From positions 744,001-808,000 of the forward strand of contig CANTUR010000537.1 of assembly GCA_947683625.1 (NCBI GenBank): a stretch of DNA of 64,000 bases. Direction: 5' to 3'. The notes under the pieces are model-generated. The model was not told where the DNA came from. It ran no database searches and was given only the letters and a program-made list of their open reading frames with translations. Made by a program: the position numbers and the translations under genes. Below are positions 22,985 to 34,680 of the stretch, piece by piece (position 1 is the stretch's first letter; the number at the start of each line of letters is the position of its first letter). Source of the stretch: Mallotus nudiflorus. Taxonomy: Eukaryota > Streptophyta > Magnoliopsida > Malpighiales > Euphorbiaceae.

Positions 22985-23465
22985 AAATTAAGGCTGAAAA
23001 TGAGCTAAACTGCATGTGAATAGTTCGTTGTTCAACTTAATGAAATTTCATTTGAATTTATATATTAAAACTTGTTTAATAATTGAGTCAAATTCGAACA
23101 ACATAAAGTTTAGCTTGTAAAACTCATAAATAAGTTTGAATAGAAACTCGCAAGACAGCTCGTAATTTTAATAATTTGATTTTAGATATATAATATAAAA
23201 AATTTTATTATAAAAAATATCTTAGAAAATATATTATTAGAATAAAATCATAACTTTTATTAAATATATTATAATTTATTTAGTAAACAATTTATTTTTA
23301 ATTTTTTAATGTATAATATAGTTTATATTTTTTAAAAATTTCTTTACTCATTTAAAGTCGCTAACAGCTCATGAACACTAAGTGGTATAACGAATTTAAT
23401 TCGATTATAAACGAACTAAGTCCAATTAGTTAAAGTTCGACTTAACTTCATTCAATTACACCATG
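22985..23465. repeat. AT-rich dispersed repeat Y, copy 2
   Basis: Second diverged copy of the repeat at 21020-21535, in the same orientation, about 1.5 kb away. Class unknown. Confidence 0.5.
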
Positions 23466-23544
23466 TAAGTTAAGTGCATAATTCAAAGCTAACATTTTTT
23501 TTTTGTCATAAATGAGAGTTTCTCATTTTTAAATAATAAAAATT

Positions 23545-24080
23545 AGAAAAAATTATAAATTTGGTGTCTCAACTTTTGTATTTGAGTGTTTGAACTTTTT
23601 TTTTTGTAATCAAGTATCTGAACTTTAGAAAAACATACCAATTTAGTGTTTCCAACAAATTTAATATTGACTGAGTGCTGATTCAGATTAAACAAAACCC
23701 ACTTTTATCCCAGTTATTGGTTATATCATGTGTCATGTATTGCATTATTTAAAGGACAAAATTAGTTTTATTAAGATTATGAATTAACAAAAATAATTTA
23801 ACATTAACTTCCACCTCAAACATGAAGGAAGATTGAATAAAGGTAATTTTGTTCTTTAAATAATGCAACATGTGTGGCAAATGACATAGTTAATGATTGA
23901 AATAAAAGTGGATCATGTTTTATTTGACTAAACATCTAGTCAATATATATTAAATTAGCCGGAGACACTACATTAATATGTTTTTTTAAAGTTTAGATAC
24001 TTGATTGCAAAAAAAAAAAAATTCAAACACTTAAATAGAAAAATCACAAAAGTTGAGACATCAAATTTGTAATTTTTTCT
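23545..24080. mobile_element. MITE-like foldback element Z, copy 1
   Basis: 536 bp with long inverted ends: AGAAAAAATTATAAATTTGG...TCTCAACTTTTGT at the left and ACAAAAGTTGAGACATCAAATTTGTAATTTTTTCT-type sequence at the right (complementary with few mismatches). An inner pair continues the symmetry (TGCATTATTTAAAGGAC versus GTTCTTTAAATAATGCAA). A second copy lies at 39072-39610. No coding sequence. Mutator-like is possible. Confidence 0.7.
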
Positions 24081-24595
24081 AGAAATTACAATAAAGATAC
24101 AATAGATATATATCAAAATAAGTTAAATATAAACTGCTATTAAAAAAAATAATTCAAAGCCAATTGAAAACAATCTAATAAAAATTTCAACTATTACTTA
24201 TCTTTACAACTGGCTCTTTTCGTTACCAAATTACAAATTAAATTTTTTTCTTAGCATCAGACGGGTTTGAATCGGATTAAATTTCAATTTTTTCAAAAAT
24301 TCAAAATTGAAGTCGGGTTTTTAAGTAACCGAATATATAATAAAATAAATAAACAAAACAAGAAATGGAGAGAAGCTTAGTAACCTGGTGAAACTGTTGC
24401 ACTACCTTGGCTATACTTTGGCTACTGGCCTCAGTTCAAGATCCAGCAATAACATTTTAAGGCATTTTTTAGTGCTTTTTTCTTTTCAAATGTTGGAAAA
24501 AACATTGCAGGTTGTGGGATTCAAACCAATAAACTAATATTACAAATATAAAGGCTTTGCCACTTTGGTATACACTACTTGTTGTTACATTTAAG

Positions 24596-24598
<3 letters not shown>

Positions 24599-24642
<44 letters not shown>
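24599..24642. repeat. (TA)n microsatellite
   Basis: About 22 TA units, directly at the left end of the Tat element. The 5-bp target duplication ATAAT (24640-24644) overlaps its right edge, so the element inserted into or beside this microsatellite. Confidence 0.9.
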
Positions 24643-24644
<2 letters not shown>

Positions 24645-24645
<1 letters not shown>

Positions 24646-25036
24646 GATAACTGATCTCTGGAACTCCTGGGTTAGGCATCCTATAAAGCATGAACAGGGG
24701 GATAAGGTGAGAGGTGGGGGGGAATCCCCACAAATACTCCGATGCCTAAGTTAGAGAATAGAAGCAGGGAGAAAGTGAGATAGCTTGAATGTGTGAGAAT
24801 GAGATGTCCCCTTATGAGGGGTATAGGGTTCTATATATAGCAATACTCAAACCTGGGAGGAGTTGGATTTTTTATGGATCAGTGAATCATAATCTTTATA
24901 GGAGAGTGTTCCCTCTTCGATTAGGATTCCTCTTTGATGTAGTTCCTTGGATGGATCTATCTTCTCCCTTATCCAAGTATTTCTATTTAGGGGGTAGAGG
25001 ACCCCTAATTAGGTGGGAACATTCTAGATAGTATTA
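24645..25036 (-). repeat. 3' LTR of the Tat element
   Basis: 392 bp, TGATAACTGATCTC...TAGTATTA, paired with 37017-37406. By eye the two differ at about 28 positions plus two single-base gaps (about 7%), and all but two of the substitutions are transitions. The inner end has TA where the partner has CA. The TATATATAG at about 24834-24842 and the GGGAATCCCC palindrome near 24719-24728 are shared by both LTRs. Confidence 0.93.
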
Positions 25037-25052
25037 AGAGTCCCCCCCTGGA
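25037..25052 (-). other. Polypurine tract of the Tat element
   Basis: The minus strand reads CCAGGGGGGGACTCT directly before the 3' LTR, where plus-strand DNA synthesis would be primed. Confidence 0.7.
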
Positions 25053-25297
25053 GTATTCGGATATTTATGTCATTTGCATCCGAGTAGGATGCAGATGCCT
25101 TTATAAGGGTTATAAGATGCAAGTGAGCTGAGGTGGCCAGCCTCAGTCACAATAAGCAGAGCTTGGTGCCAAGTATTTTGGTTGGTCATCATCGAATCGT
25201 AACCTGTAGAGCTGGGGTACCTGATGAGTGCGTATGAGCACCGTAATAGATTAACCCGTCCGTTTTGGAACAAAACGGAACCGGTCGTCACTAAATT

Positions 25298-25868
25298 TTT
25301 AGATACTCGGCTTAGGGGCGCGAGGCTTACATGCTCAGAACCTCAGTACTACGGAAGTGACCTGAGGGTGCCAGCTTCAGTCACTGGACTTATGTGCTCG
25401 AGACTTAGATGCTCGGCTCAGGGGCGCGAGGCTTACATTCTTGGAACCTCAGTACTATGGAAGCGACCTGAGGGCGCCAGCTTCAATCACTGGACTTATA
25501 TGCTCGAGACTTTGATGCTCGGCTCAGGGGCGCGAGGCTTACATGCTCGGAAGCTCGGTACTACGAAAGCGACCTGAGGGTGCCAACTTCAGTTACTGGA
25601 CTTATGTGGTTGAGACTTAGATGCTTAGCTCAGGGGTGCGAGGCTTACATGCTCGGAACCTCAGTACTACGGAAGCAACCTGAGAGTGCCAGCTTTAGTC
25701 ACTGGACTTATGTGGTCGAGACTTAGATGCTCGGCTCAAGGGCGCGAGGCTTACATGCTCGGAACCTTAGTACTACAGAAGTGACCTGAGGGTGCCAGCT
25801 TCAGTCACTGGACTTATGTGGTCGAGACTTAGATGCTCGGCTCAAGGCGCGAGGCTTACATGCTCAGA
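25298..25868. repeat. 106-bp tandem repeats in the Tat 3' region
   Basis: Five units plus a partial sixth. The marker GGGGCGCGAGGC recurs at 25315, 25421, 25527, 25633 and 25739, an exact 106-bp period; one base is missing before the last partial unit. The units share GAGGCTTACATGCTCGGAAC, CTCAGTACTACGGAAG and CAGTCACTGGACTTATG. They lie between the extra antisense gene and the 3' LTR, the region of Tat-type elements known to carry variable tandem repeats that can seed satellite DNA. Confidence 0.95.
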
Positions 25869-27001
25869 ATGGGCTGGGAGTGATGCTTGAAGCGTCTCCC
25901 AAGTTACTTGATGGAGCGGCCCACTCGAAAATGTGGGTGGGCTAATACGTGGTGGTTTTACTTCAACTCTTGAGATCACGTGGTTGATATGTTGTTTCGT
26001 GTGTCAATAAATGAAACGCTCGTATCGCCGTTATCACGACTCCTCACCTAATGGGTTATTTTATTCCCAACAGGCCCTTGGTGGCCTAGGGAGGAGCGCA
26101 GTAATAATAAGGGCAATTAATGGCGTGCTTCCAGGTCCTTCCGTGTCTCTATAAACATTGCTGCGCTTGCTAACTGGCACATTTTGCTTTCTTCACTTTT
26201 TTATTTTATTTTTGTTGTGTTTCCACTGCCTCCACTGTTTCTATTTTTTCCTGCCATAATTCTTACTTGAAGTGACTAGGTGATTCTTTTCATCTTTTTT
26301 TCCTCCTATTTTTGCCCTTTTTTTGCATTTGTTTTTTGTCCCCTTCTTTGTTATGGCTCCCCGGGAAGAAATTAGTTTTGACCCCTTTGTGTCCAACGTA
26401 GATAGCGAATTGCTAGGGTGGTATCGGTGGCTGTTCTGTATCCCCATCGATTATGCCCTCCACACTATAGATAGGAGGTTTAGGGCGCATACCCCTTTAT
26501 CGGGGCTAAGTAGATTAGTAGTGTATTTCGATCAGTTAGAGGGGGGTCTGAAATTTTCCTTAGATCCCTTTGTCAAAAACTTTCTTAATAGGAATAACAT
26601 TGCGCCCCGGTCAGCTTTATCCAAATAGTTATAGGATACTGACCGGGTTCATCCAGTTGATGCATGAAGAGGGTAGGGTTCTCGATCTAGATGTCCTTTG
26701 GTATTTGTACATGCTGACTAGGAAGAAGGGAGAGCTGATGTTCTCCCTGTCGGTCGTACCCAACCATTCACTTTTTGTTAAACTTTCGGATCTCCACAAG
26801 AAGTGGAGATACCATTTTTTCGTTGTGGAGCATCAATCGGACTTCCTGGATGTCTGGAGGATGTGGTCAGACGAGTGTCATAAAGTGACCCGTCCAGCGA
26901 AACTTTTCAATCCTGATACGGAGTTAGTTTTATGGCTACATCTAGACGGACTCGCCGAAGCTCGATCCGCGGAAGATGTGTCCCGGAGTTATCTGTGGAG
27001 A

Positions 27002-27089
27002 GTTTGTCCGAGTCACGACCATTCTCCTACTATGATTATTTTGCTTTGAGCTTTATTTTGTCTGACTAGTTTTATTTTTTCATCCGTAG
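27002..27089 (+). other. Predicted intron 1 of the antisense gene
   Basis: GTTTGTCC...TTTTTTCATCCGTAG, 88 nt. It starts at a codon boundary of the upstream frame and ends directly before ATGGCTGACTTT of the next, so splicing is phase 0. The donor is weak; the acceptor is strong. Confidence 0.5.
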
Positions 27090-27524
27090 ATGGCTGACTT
27101 TTTTAATTTTATGGGCGGAATTTCCCTAGTAGATGAGCCAACTGCAGTGGAGGAGGTTTGGATTTCTCCTTCCTCGAAAACTAAGGCTCCTCCGACTTCG
27201 GAGGCTATTCCCGCTGACCCCAAAGGTAAGGCACCGGTGGAAAGTGAGTGGCCGAAGCAGGTCAGGCGAAGAAAAAGGCAGCTAATTGACCCAGGGTCAG
27301 ATGCAGAGGGGCTGGACGAAGAGATTTACGTCCAGCGTTTGCGATTATCTGGTTGTCCGGATATGTGAGACTGGATATTGAAGAGGATGAAGCCCTTGAG
27401 CATCTCCAACAGTCAAGTATGGGACAAGTACGCTGAGTCACTGTGGTTACCCAGTGACATGCAGTGTTGGTCAGAGGAAGGACCGGATGGATTGCTAGAT
27501 TCCATGATCAGCCAGTCTCTGGAG

Positions 27525-27598
27525 GTAAGGGAGTTTCTGTTACTTGATACAATTATTGTACTTGATTTTTGACTAAGTTGCCTGGTTATTTTTGGTAG
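27525..27598 (+). other. Predicted intron 2 of the antisense gene
   Basis: CTGGAG|GTAAGGGA...TTATTTTTGGTAG|ATGACT, 74 nt, close to the minimum for plant introns. Donor and acceptor both fit consensus. Removal is phase 0 and continues the frame into the coiled-coil part, where a TAG (27605) now interrupts it. Confidence 0.65.
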
Positions 27599-28279
27599 AT
27601 GACTTAGGGCTTGCTGCTGGTGAAGGATCAGTACTTTTACTTAAAAATTCAGTACAACTTAAAGGAAATTGAGGTGGGGACGATAGCTATAGATTTTGAG
27701 AAGAAGCTGGATAGCGCTAAAGCAGCTCTAGAGCACTACCAGATAAGATATATGGAGGCCAAATCTAATGAGGAGGCAAATCAGAAAAAGGTTTCTGAGC
27801 TTAAACATAGCCAGGCCCAACTGACGAGGAGGATTGAGGAACAGGATCTTCAGACTGCTGAGCTTTAGGGGAGGTTGGCGGAGCTTGAGAAATCTCGTGT
27901 GAATGATAAGAAGGCATATCAAAGCATGGTAGGGGGGTTTCTCAAGGCGTACAGGGCTGAGTGCAAAAGGATCATGCTCTCTCAAGACTCAGGATTGGAC
28001 TTGGGGGCGTTAAACCGGATAACTCCAGCCGATCTTGCCAGGCTTACAGCGGAGGAGGATGCCCGTCGAAAAGCCAGTTCCTTTCCTGTGAGGGAGTCTG
28101 AAGAGGCCGTTGTTGTAGCTGGGTCTGACGAGCATCCAGAGGCTGCTGATATTGCTTCCCCCTCAGTTTCTGGGCCTGGGGGTTCGGGTGATCAAATATT
28201 AGAGTAGATATGTATAGGTTGATGTATATCTCCCTTTTTTTTTTATAACCAATCATGTGTAAAGACATTCTTTATCAAT

Positions 28280-29101
28280 GAAGATACTTTTTATTATTGA
28301 ATCAGATTGGCTATTTGAGTACAAGATTACTAATAATATTTCCTGAGAGAGCCTGAGTTCCAGAACCTTAGAAATTCTCTGCCTCCTCTTTCTTTTAGTC
28401 TGTATGCCCCCTTCATTCTGCATTCTGAGATATGATAGGGGCCTTCCCAATTCAGACCTAACTTGTCGGTGCCTGAGGTGCCTTTGCCAATATCTGCTCT
28501 TCTGAGTACCCAGTCACTGGTCCTGAATTGCTCTGTTGGTTTACGCAGATGGTGGTACTGAGTTATTCTTTGCTGATGTGCCTCAGTCGTTGCTACCGCT
28601 TGTTGTCTTCATTCCTTTAGTACGTCAAGGCATATCCATGCGTCGGCGCTATTGACGACGTGGTTGAGGTCTTGTCTTACCCGGTAACTTGGGGACCCAA
28701 CCTCCATTAGAATTACTGCATCCATGCCATAAGTCAGTCTGAATGGCATTTCGCCAGTGGATGATCGGGGTGTGGTTCTGTAGGCCTAAATTACGTTGTT
28801 CAGCTCTTCGACCCAGTTCCTCTTCTTATCGTCGAGTCTTTTCTTCAATCCTTGCATGAGGATTCTATTTGTGACCTCAATTTGTCTGTTTGTTTGCGGG
28901 TGAGCTACTGAGGTGAAGCACAGCTTTATTCCAAGGTTCGAGCAAAAACTTTTGAACTTGTGGTCGTCGAACTGTTTGCCGTTATCTGTAATTAAAGTGT
29001 GGGGGATGCCAAATCTGCAAATGATCTCCTTTCAGAAAAAGTGTTGTATCCGAGTTCTGTGATGGTTGAGACTGCTTCTGCTTCCACCCATTTGGTAAAA
29101 T
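28280..29101 (-). pseudogene. Tat integrase, C-terminal part
   Basis: Second half of the integrase, separated from its first half by solo LTR B. On the minus strand: the FGIPHTLITDNGKQFDD block with the second catalytic Asp, then CFTSVAHPQTN..IEVTNR with the catalytic Glu, then AYRTTPRSSTGEMPFRLTYG and WEGPYHISE (GPY-type C-terminal module, about 28430-28470). Stops occur within it. It ends about 75 bases from the convergent end of the antisense gene. Confidence 0.88.
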
Positions 29102-32100
29102 TGTAATATCCCGTGTTTTTAAATATTTTTATACTGTATCGGGATATGCAGTGTTAATAATTTTTAAATATAATATTTATATTTCATAAGTTGTTAATTA
29201 ATTAAAATTGATTTTTAATTGTTTATTATTATTTTGAGTATTTTACGTAAAATTTTCCCGGGACTTGCATTCTCGGGGAAATTGATACGTAAACTATTTA
29301 TATTTAATTATTTTAAATGAATTTCCATAATTGCATGAACTCATACATATTTTTAAAATACTAAATAAAGCCTATATGTGTATTTATTTAATTAACTAGG
29401 GTTTAATTAATTACCCTAATATTTTATTAATTATTAATTGGTTTTGATATTATTTAATTATTTTTAGGTGCATTAAATTATTAAAATATTAAATTATATG
29501 TGTGTGGTGTATATTTAATGTGTGTGATTTTATATTATTTTAATATATAGTATAAAGTATATATATATACATTTAATATATTAACAAATTATAAAAGTTA
29601 GGCTTTTTTACCAAATTGCCATCATCCCCTTCTTCTCCGTCCTGACCGTCCCCATCACCGTTCCGCCGCCTGTAATCCCGATTTCTCATCGTCGGTGTGC
29701 CTCCCGGCATGCCACCTCCTTCCTCAGCCTTCCCCGCCACCTGTTGCAGCCGTTTCCGACGTCTGGAGGTCACTTTTGGCCGGAGAAGCCGAAAGTTGGA
29801 GCAACGTTGTTCACGACGTTTTCGGCCACCGTTTTTGACACCGCTGGTCTCTTTCTTCTCCTTGAGCTCTGGTGAGTGTGATTCCAAGCTTTGTTTCACT
29901 TGAAATGGTCTTGATTTGCTTAGGTTTCAATTTTTCGAATTCGGCCTATTAGGGTTCTTGAATTTTTTGAACTTCAATTTGATTGATTCATGAAAAATTC
30001 CTTCACAAATGTTGATCCTAGTAGCTTAATATACATGTGTGAATTTTTGTATAATTTTTGGAGATTATTTTGATTTTTGGGTATTTTTGAATATTTTAAT
30101 ATTATTTTCTAATTTTCGGAAATTAATTAATTAAATTATGAAATTTGTGTTTTATGATAAATATAGGTGTTAAAATGAATTATAGGAATTTATTTTGAAT
30201 TTTTATGAATTTTTAAGTATTTATTTTGAATTTATTTAGGTTTATGTAATTTTGGAAAATTAGGTTAATTGTATTTTTAATTGAAATTAATTAGTGAATT
30301 GAGTTTAATTATTGATATTATTGATAAATATGTTGAGAAAATTAATTTTGGATAATTATACTATTTTTTGGTGAATTTTGAAGTAATTTTAGTATATTTA
30401 TATATATAGGGGTATTTTGGTAATTTTACACAAAATTGGCAAAAAATGTAATTTAATTGATTTTAATAGTTATTTAAGGTATAAAAATGATTTCTACAAA
30501 TTATTTAATATTTTTAATAAATTAAAATTATTTTTCGTGAATTATTTTCAATTATATATATAATATACGATTTTACTAATAAAATGAGTTTTTATCGGTT
30601 TTTAATGTGTTTAAAGGTTAATTATGTAATTTCTACGTATAAAATGTATTTCTATGTTATAAGGGTATTCTTGGTAATTCTGAAATTTGTTATGTGATTG
30701 TGGACCCCGGTCAGTAGACTGTAGTTTAGAGTCCAACCGAGGGGTTGTGAATGGATTGTTGTGCCTGTTTTTCGAAGTGTATTTCTTTGCAGGGCCAGCT
30801 CTACTCTTTGAGTAGAGAGATGTCCATTTTACAAGGGAGGTTCTGTCGAATTTTTGGTAGAATTCTCGTAAAACGTGATGTCCGGTCGAATCCTAATTTC
30901 GATTCTGTGTTTAATATTCTAGATTGTGTTCTAGGATTTTCTGTTAGGTTTATTCTGATTTCTATCATTATTGTTTGTTTAGTTGCGCCGAGACCGAGGC
31001 CTAGTGGACCAGGCCCGTCGGACCCATCTCGTGGAGCGCACTAAGTGTGAGTTACTATTTTATATATATGTGCTTTAGGATGCATGATTTTAGAAATATA
31101 TGTTTCATTTTGATTAAATATGCATAAATAATTTGGTTAGTACCTAAGTTTATTTTTAGTTTACTTTTGGTTTATTTTTGGTATATATTAAATTATATGC
31201 ATGTTTTATTAATAAATTATATTAAAAATATTTTTAAATATATTTCTAGCTTAATTTGTAATTTGATTGGATTTATTTAATGTATATATACTCAAAATAT
31301 ACCTGATTTACTTTTGGTATATTTCCAGTATATATATGGGTTATATTGTTATTTTATTTAAATTCATGCATCATTTATTAGTGAATGAATGTTTTATATT
31401 TATTAATGAAGGATATCAATAGAACGTGCTACCTAGTGGGCAGCACTAGGATCGAGTACGTACCGGTGCGCTTATAGCATTTAGGCTATATTACTAACCA
31501 CTTATGGATATCGATTGGTTATGATTATCTGATGTGTGATGTGAATTGGGAGTGTGATTACTGGAGCTCGGTTGACCAAGTGTCTCGGGGCCAATCACAC
31601 TGGTAGTCAGACTACTGGAGCTCGGTTGAATTAGTGTCTCGGGGCTAGTCTACTGTCCAAATGGATTAAGTGAACATATTTGGAATAAGTGAGCCTGTAT
31701 GGCTAGAGTGTTATCTAACACTGTTTTGAGGTTGCGATCTTATAGGGTTTTATTTGATCCTTCATAAATGATGATTTTCAGTAAAATATACATAAAATGA
31801 TTTTATAGCATCTGTATGTATTTGTCTGTATATATACATATTAGATATATATTGTTGATTGTATGCATTATCATTTAGTGTGCATGTATATATATTATAG
31901 TAATTCACTCAGTGAGGTCTGACTCCCCTCTGTTGACCATTTTTAGGAGAGTCTTCTTCTTCAGACCTCAGTAGTAGGCCTGTACGCCGGATTTCTTCTG
32001 CCCCAGCTTCTTTATGTAAACTGCTTCTCTGAGTCTTGAGTTTTATTTTATCTAGACACTGCAGTAGTTATTAAATTGTTAACGAGATGTTGTATTATAT

Positions 32101-32325
32101 TTGAACTGGATTTGTATTAAAAGAGTTTATATATATTTGAGATGAGTATTTAATTTAAATCCAGTTGGTGGAAATGTTATTGTGATATTTATGATTTTTA
32201 TTTTCGCTGCATTATATATTGTTATTACTATTGCATATTTTTTTTTTAGGCTTGCTACGGGTTCCGGATTCGAAAGAATTCCCGTTCCTTAACGCTGGTC
32301 ATGGCCCCTGTTTTGGGTCGTGACA
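29102..32325 (+). mobile_element. Solo LTR B inside Tat integrase
   Basis: 3224 bp, TGTAATATCCCG...GGGTCGTGACA, with perfect target duplication AAAAT at 29097-29101 and 32326-32330. It falls in the integrase core: on the minus strand the codons flanking it join as AIDHFTKWVEAEA around the first catalytic Asp. It shares all landmarks of solo LTR A and looks closest to F. It has no internal region, so it is an LTR-LTR recombination product. Confidence 0.95.
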
Positions 32326-32716
32326 AAAATGGTCAATGGCCACAATTAAGAACTTTTTCTGTGAGGTAGAGGGAGGGAAAGGACCCAGGATGTCCATCCC
32401 TCACATGGCGAAAGGCCAAGGGCTGCCGAGAAGATTTATGGCTAAGTCGAGCATAGTGCTGGCACTGGGGACATAATTATGTTAACTGATGGGCATCCTT
32501 AGACATGGTGGGCCAGTAATACCCTTGGAGCATTGCCTTTCTAGTGAGTGAATAGTGGGACTCATGTGCACCACAGATTCCTTCGTGGATTTCTCAGAGT
32601 ATGTAATTTCCCTCCTCCGGGGAAACGCACTTTGACTTGGGGTGCGACAGGGATTTTCGGTAGAGCTCCCCTCGATGGATGGAATAGTGGGTTGCTTTGG
32701 CCTTGAGCTTCCGAGC
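32326..32716 (-). pseudogene. Tat integrase, N-terminal part
   Basis: The minus strand shows the zinc-binding region (HEGICGAHESHYSL..K, GYYWP, then LCPQCQ near 32455-32475), then the start of the catalytic core (VAIDHFTKWVEAEA) cut by solo LTR B. A stop interrupts the frame near 32480. Confidence 0.86.
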
Positions 32717-33300
32717 TTACAGTTTATCTTCTGGGAGTGTGTCATGCTCAAGATATTGGATTATGGGTTGTATCCATTCCGAGACTACTTGGGTTCTGAA
32801 AACTTCAATGTCCTCTATGCTAGGACTGGTTAGTGATTCGGTGAAATTCATATCCCTAAATGCTTGACTGTTCTCAGCTGTGGATTTAGCAAGGTAGTCG
32901 GCCTCACTATTATCTTCCTTGGGAATCTGGACGATCTTCCATTGGCCTCCATCCTGCTTGATGTGTTGCAAAAGTCGTTTGGCTTTGTCTACATACTTGG
33001 CAATGCAGGTATCTTTGACTTGAAATGCTTCGCTGACTTGGTTGACTACTGGTTGGGAATCTGAGTGTATGATGAGGTGTTCAGCCCTGACTTCAATGGC
33101 CAACTTCAAACCCATGATGAGTGCTTCGTACTCGGCTGCATTGTTGGTGGCATTATACTCTATGCAGACTGCGTACTGGATATGAACCTTATGCGGCCCC
33201 CTGAGGATTATTCCTGCGCGCCGGAACCCTGAGCTGAGGATGCTCCGTCAATATAGAGCTTCCACTTTGGTATTTTGGTCAAGGCTATGTCTTTCGGAGC
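32717..33300 (-). pseudogene. Second (archaeal-type) RNase H of the Tat element
   Basis: An additional RNase H acquired by Tat-lineage elements. Visible: WKLYIDGASSAQGSG (first Asp, about 33230-33270), NNAAEYEALIMGLKLA (catalytic Glu, about 33110-33150), HSDSQPVVNQV (second Asp, about 33050-33075) and the C-terminal PKEDNSEADYLAK block with the last Asp (about 32900-32940). The four acidic positions look intact. A stop near 33220 breaks the frame. Confidence 0.88.
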
Positions 33301-33777
33301 CATTTCTTGTACAAAATTTGCTAATGCCTGGGCTTTCATCTACTGTCGGGGCTCTTAATCAATATCGAACTCACTGAGTAAGACTGACCATTGCACTAGC
33401 CTGCCTAAAGTCTCTAGTCTCTGTAATATTTTTCACAGCGGGAAAAGAGACCAGACCACAATATGGTGAGCTTGGAAGTAGTGTTGAAGCTTTCGAGAAG
33501 CATGAACCACAACCAAGGCTAACTTGTCCAACATGGGGTATCAAACTTTAGGTCCTCGGAGCATCTTACTAACATAGTAAACAGGGCTTTGCTGGCTTCC
33601 CTCTTCCCTTACCAGTACTGAAGCGATGCATTCTCGGCCAATAGAGAGGTATAAATATAAGGTCTCATTCGGTATCGGACGGTTGATTAATGGTGGGGAA
33701 GACAAGAATCTTTTAATTTCTTCAAATGCTGCCTGGCAATCAGTAGACCCTTGAAACTTGCTAGAATTTTTAAGAGC
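33301..33777 (-). pseudogene. RT-associated RNase H of the Tat element
   Basis: The usual gypsy RNase H, reading CQAAFEEIKRFLSSPP, LYLYLSIGRECIASVLVRE and VYYVSKMLRGP on the minus strand. The Asp expected in the LYLD..(S) position is replaced (LYLYLSIG), so this first RNase H probably lost its catalytic residue, while the second RNase H keeps its own. Stops occur downstream. Confidence 0.75.
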
Positions 33778-34680
33778 TCAGAACAATGGTAGACATCGCC
33801 TAGCCGAGCAAGAAATATAATGCCCCAGTGCAGTTATTCTACCATTTAGCTTTTGTATATCGCGGATGCTCTTCGGTGCCTCCATATTGAGTATGGCTTC
33901 CATTTTTTCTAGGTTGGCTTCAATGCCTCGGTGAGAAATCATGAACCCCAGGAACTTGCCTGCCTGGACTCCGAAGACGCATTTATTAGGATTCAACTTG
34001 ATCCTGGATTTGCTTAGTAACTGGAGGACCCGATCCACATCCGTTGGGTGATGCTCTGGGTGCTTGCTTTGGATGATGATGTCATCCACATATACCTCTA
34101 CGCTGGTTCCAATTTGGCTCTAGAGGACTTGGTTCATCATTCTTTGGTACGTGGCTCCACTATTTTTCAGTCCGAAGGGCATCACCTTGTAGCAGTACAG
34201 CCCTTCATGAATGACGAAGGACATTTTCTCCTGATCTTCTTTCTTCATCGGGATCTGGTGATAACTTTGGGCAACATCTATAAAGCTGTATAAGCCGTGG
34301 CCAGCGGTGGAATCAATGAGCTGATCAATCGTGGGTAATGGGTAGCTGTCTTTAGGGCATGCTCAGTTGAGGTCGGTGTAGTCTACACATATTCTGTACT
34401 TCCCATTTACTTTTTTAAAGAGTACCAAGTTGGCTACCCAGTCTGAGTGAGTAACCTCTTTAATGAACCCGACTGCTAATAGCTTTGTCATTTCCTCAGT
34501 AATGATCTTCTGTCTTTCGTAGGCAAAATTTCTTTTCTTCTGTGCTACTGGCTTGGCTCCTGGTTTGATGTTTAGGTAGTGATAGGCAACCCGTGGGTCC
34601 ACGTCGATGATTTCAGAGGCTTGAGAAGCAAAATCCTCTGAGTGTCTGGTAAGGACTTCCCTTATTGTGTCTTTGATGTT
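33778..34680 (-). pseudogene. Tat reverse transcriptase
   Basis: The minus strand reads GAKPVAQKKRNFAYERQKII, VKKV-type LVLFKKVNGKYRICVDYTDLN (about 34365-34430), then the catalytic YVDD (34081-34092) followed by DIIIQSKHPEHH, NPNKCVFGVQAGKFLGFMIS and the RHIEANLEKMEAI region. The catalytic aspartates are intact. One or more stops (for example near 34362 and 34122) prevent translation of the whole. Confidence 0.88.

Larger units (their letters stand above)
26353..28207 (+). pseudogene. Extra antisense gene of the Tat element, intron-containing
   Basis: It reads opposite to pol. The N-terminal part (from MAPREEISFDPFVSN at 26353) and the following frame (to about 27001: RILTGFIQLMHEEGRV, DLHKKWRYHFFVV) resemble the plant transposon-type protein domain seen in extra ORFs of Tat elements. 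One frameshift lies near 26600. After an apparent intron (27002-27089) comes a Pro/Lys-rich linker with a basic patch (RRRKRQL), then a second apparent intron (27525-27598). Next comes a coiled-coil-like stretch (about 27611-27950: DFEKKLDSAKAALEHY, QAQLTRRIEEQ) and an acidic Ser/Gly-rich tail. Both introns are phase 0 and restore one frame. In-frame stops at 27366, 27605 and about 27866 break it. The function of such proteins is not established. Confidence 0.75.

Noticed and set aside
25224..25577. Open frame through the 106-bp repeats
   Set aside because: 106 is not a multiple of three, so each repeat is read in a different frame; no protein repeat results.
25298..25868. CRISPR-like direct repeats
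   Set aside because: The entire 106-bp unit is repeated with no unique spacers, in a eukaryotic retrotransposon.
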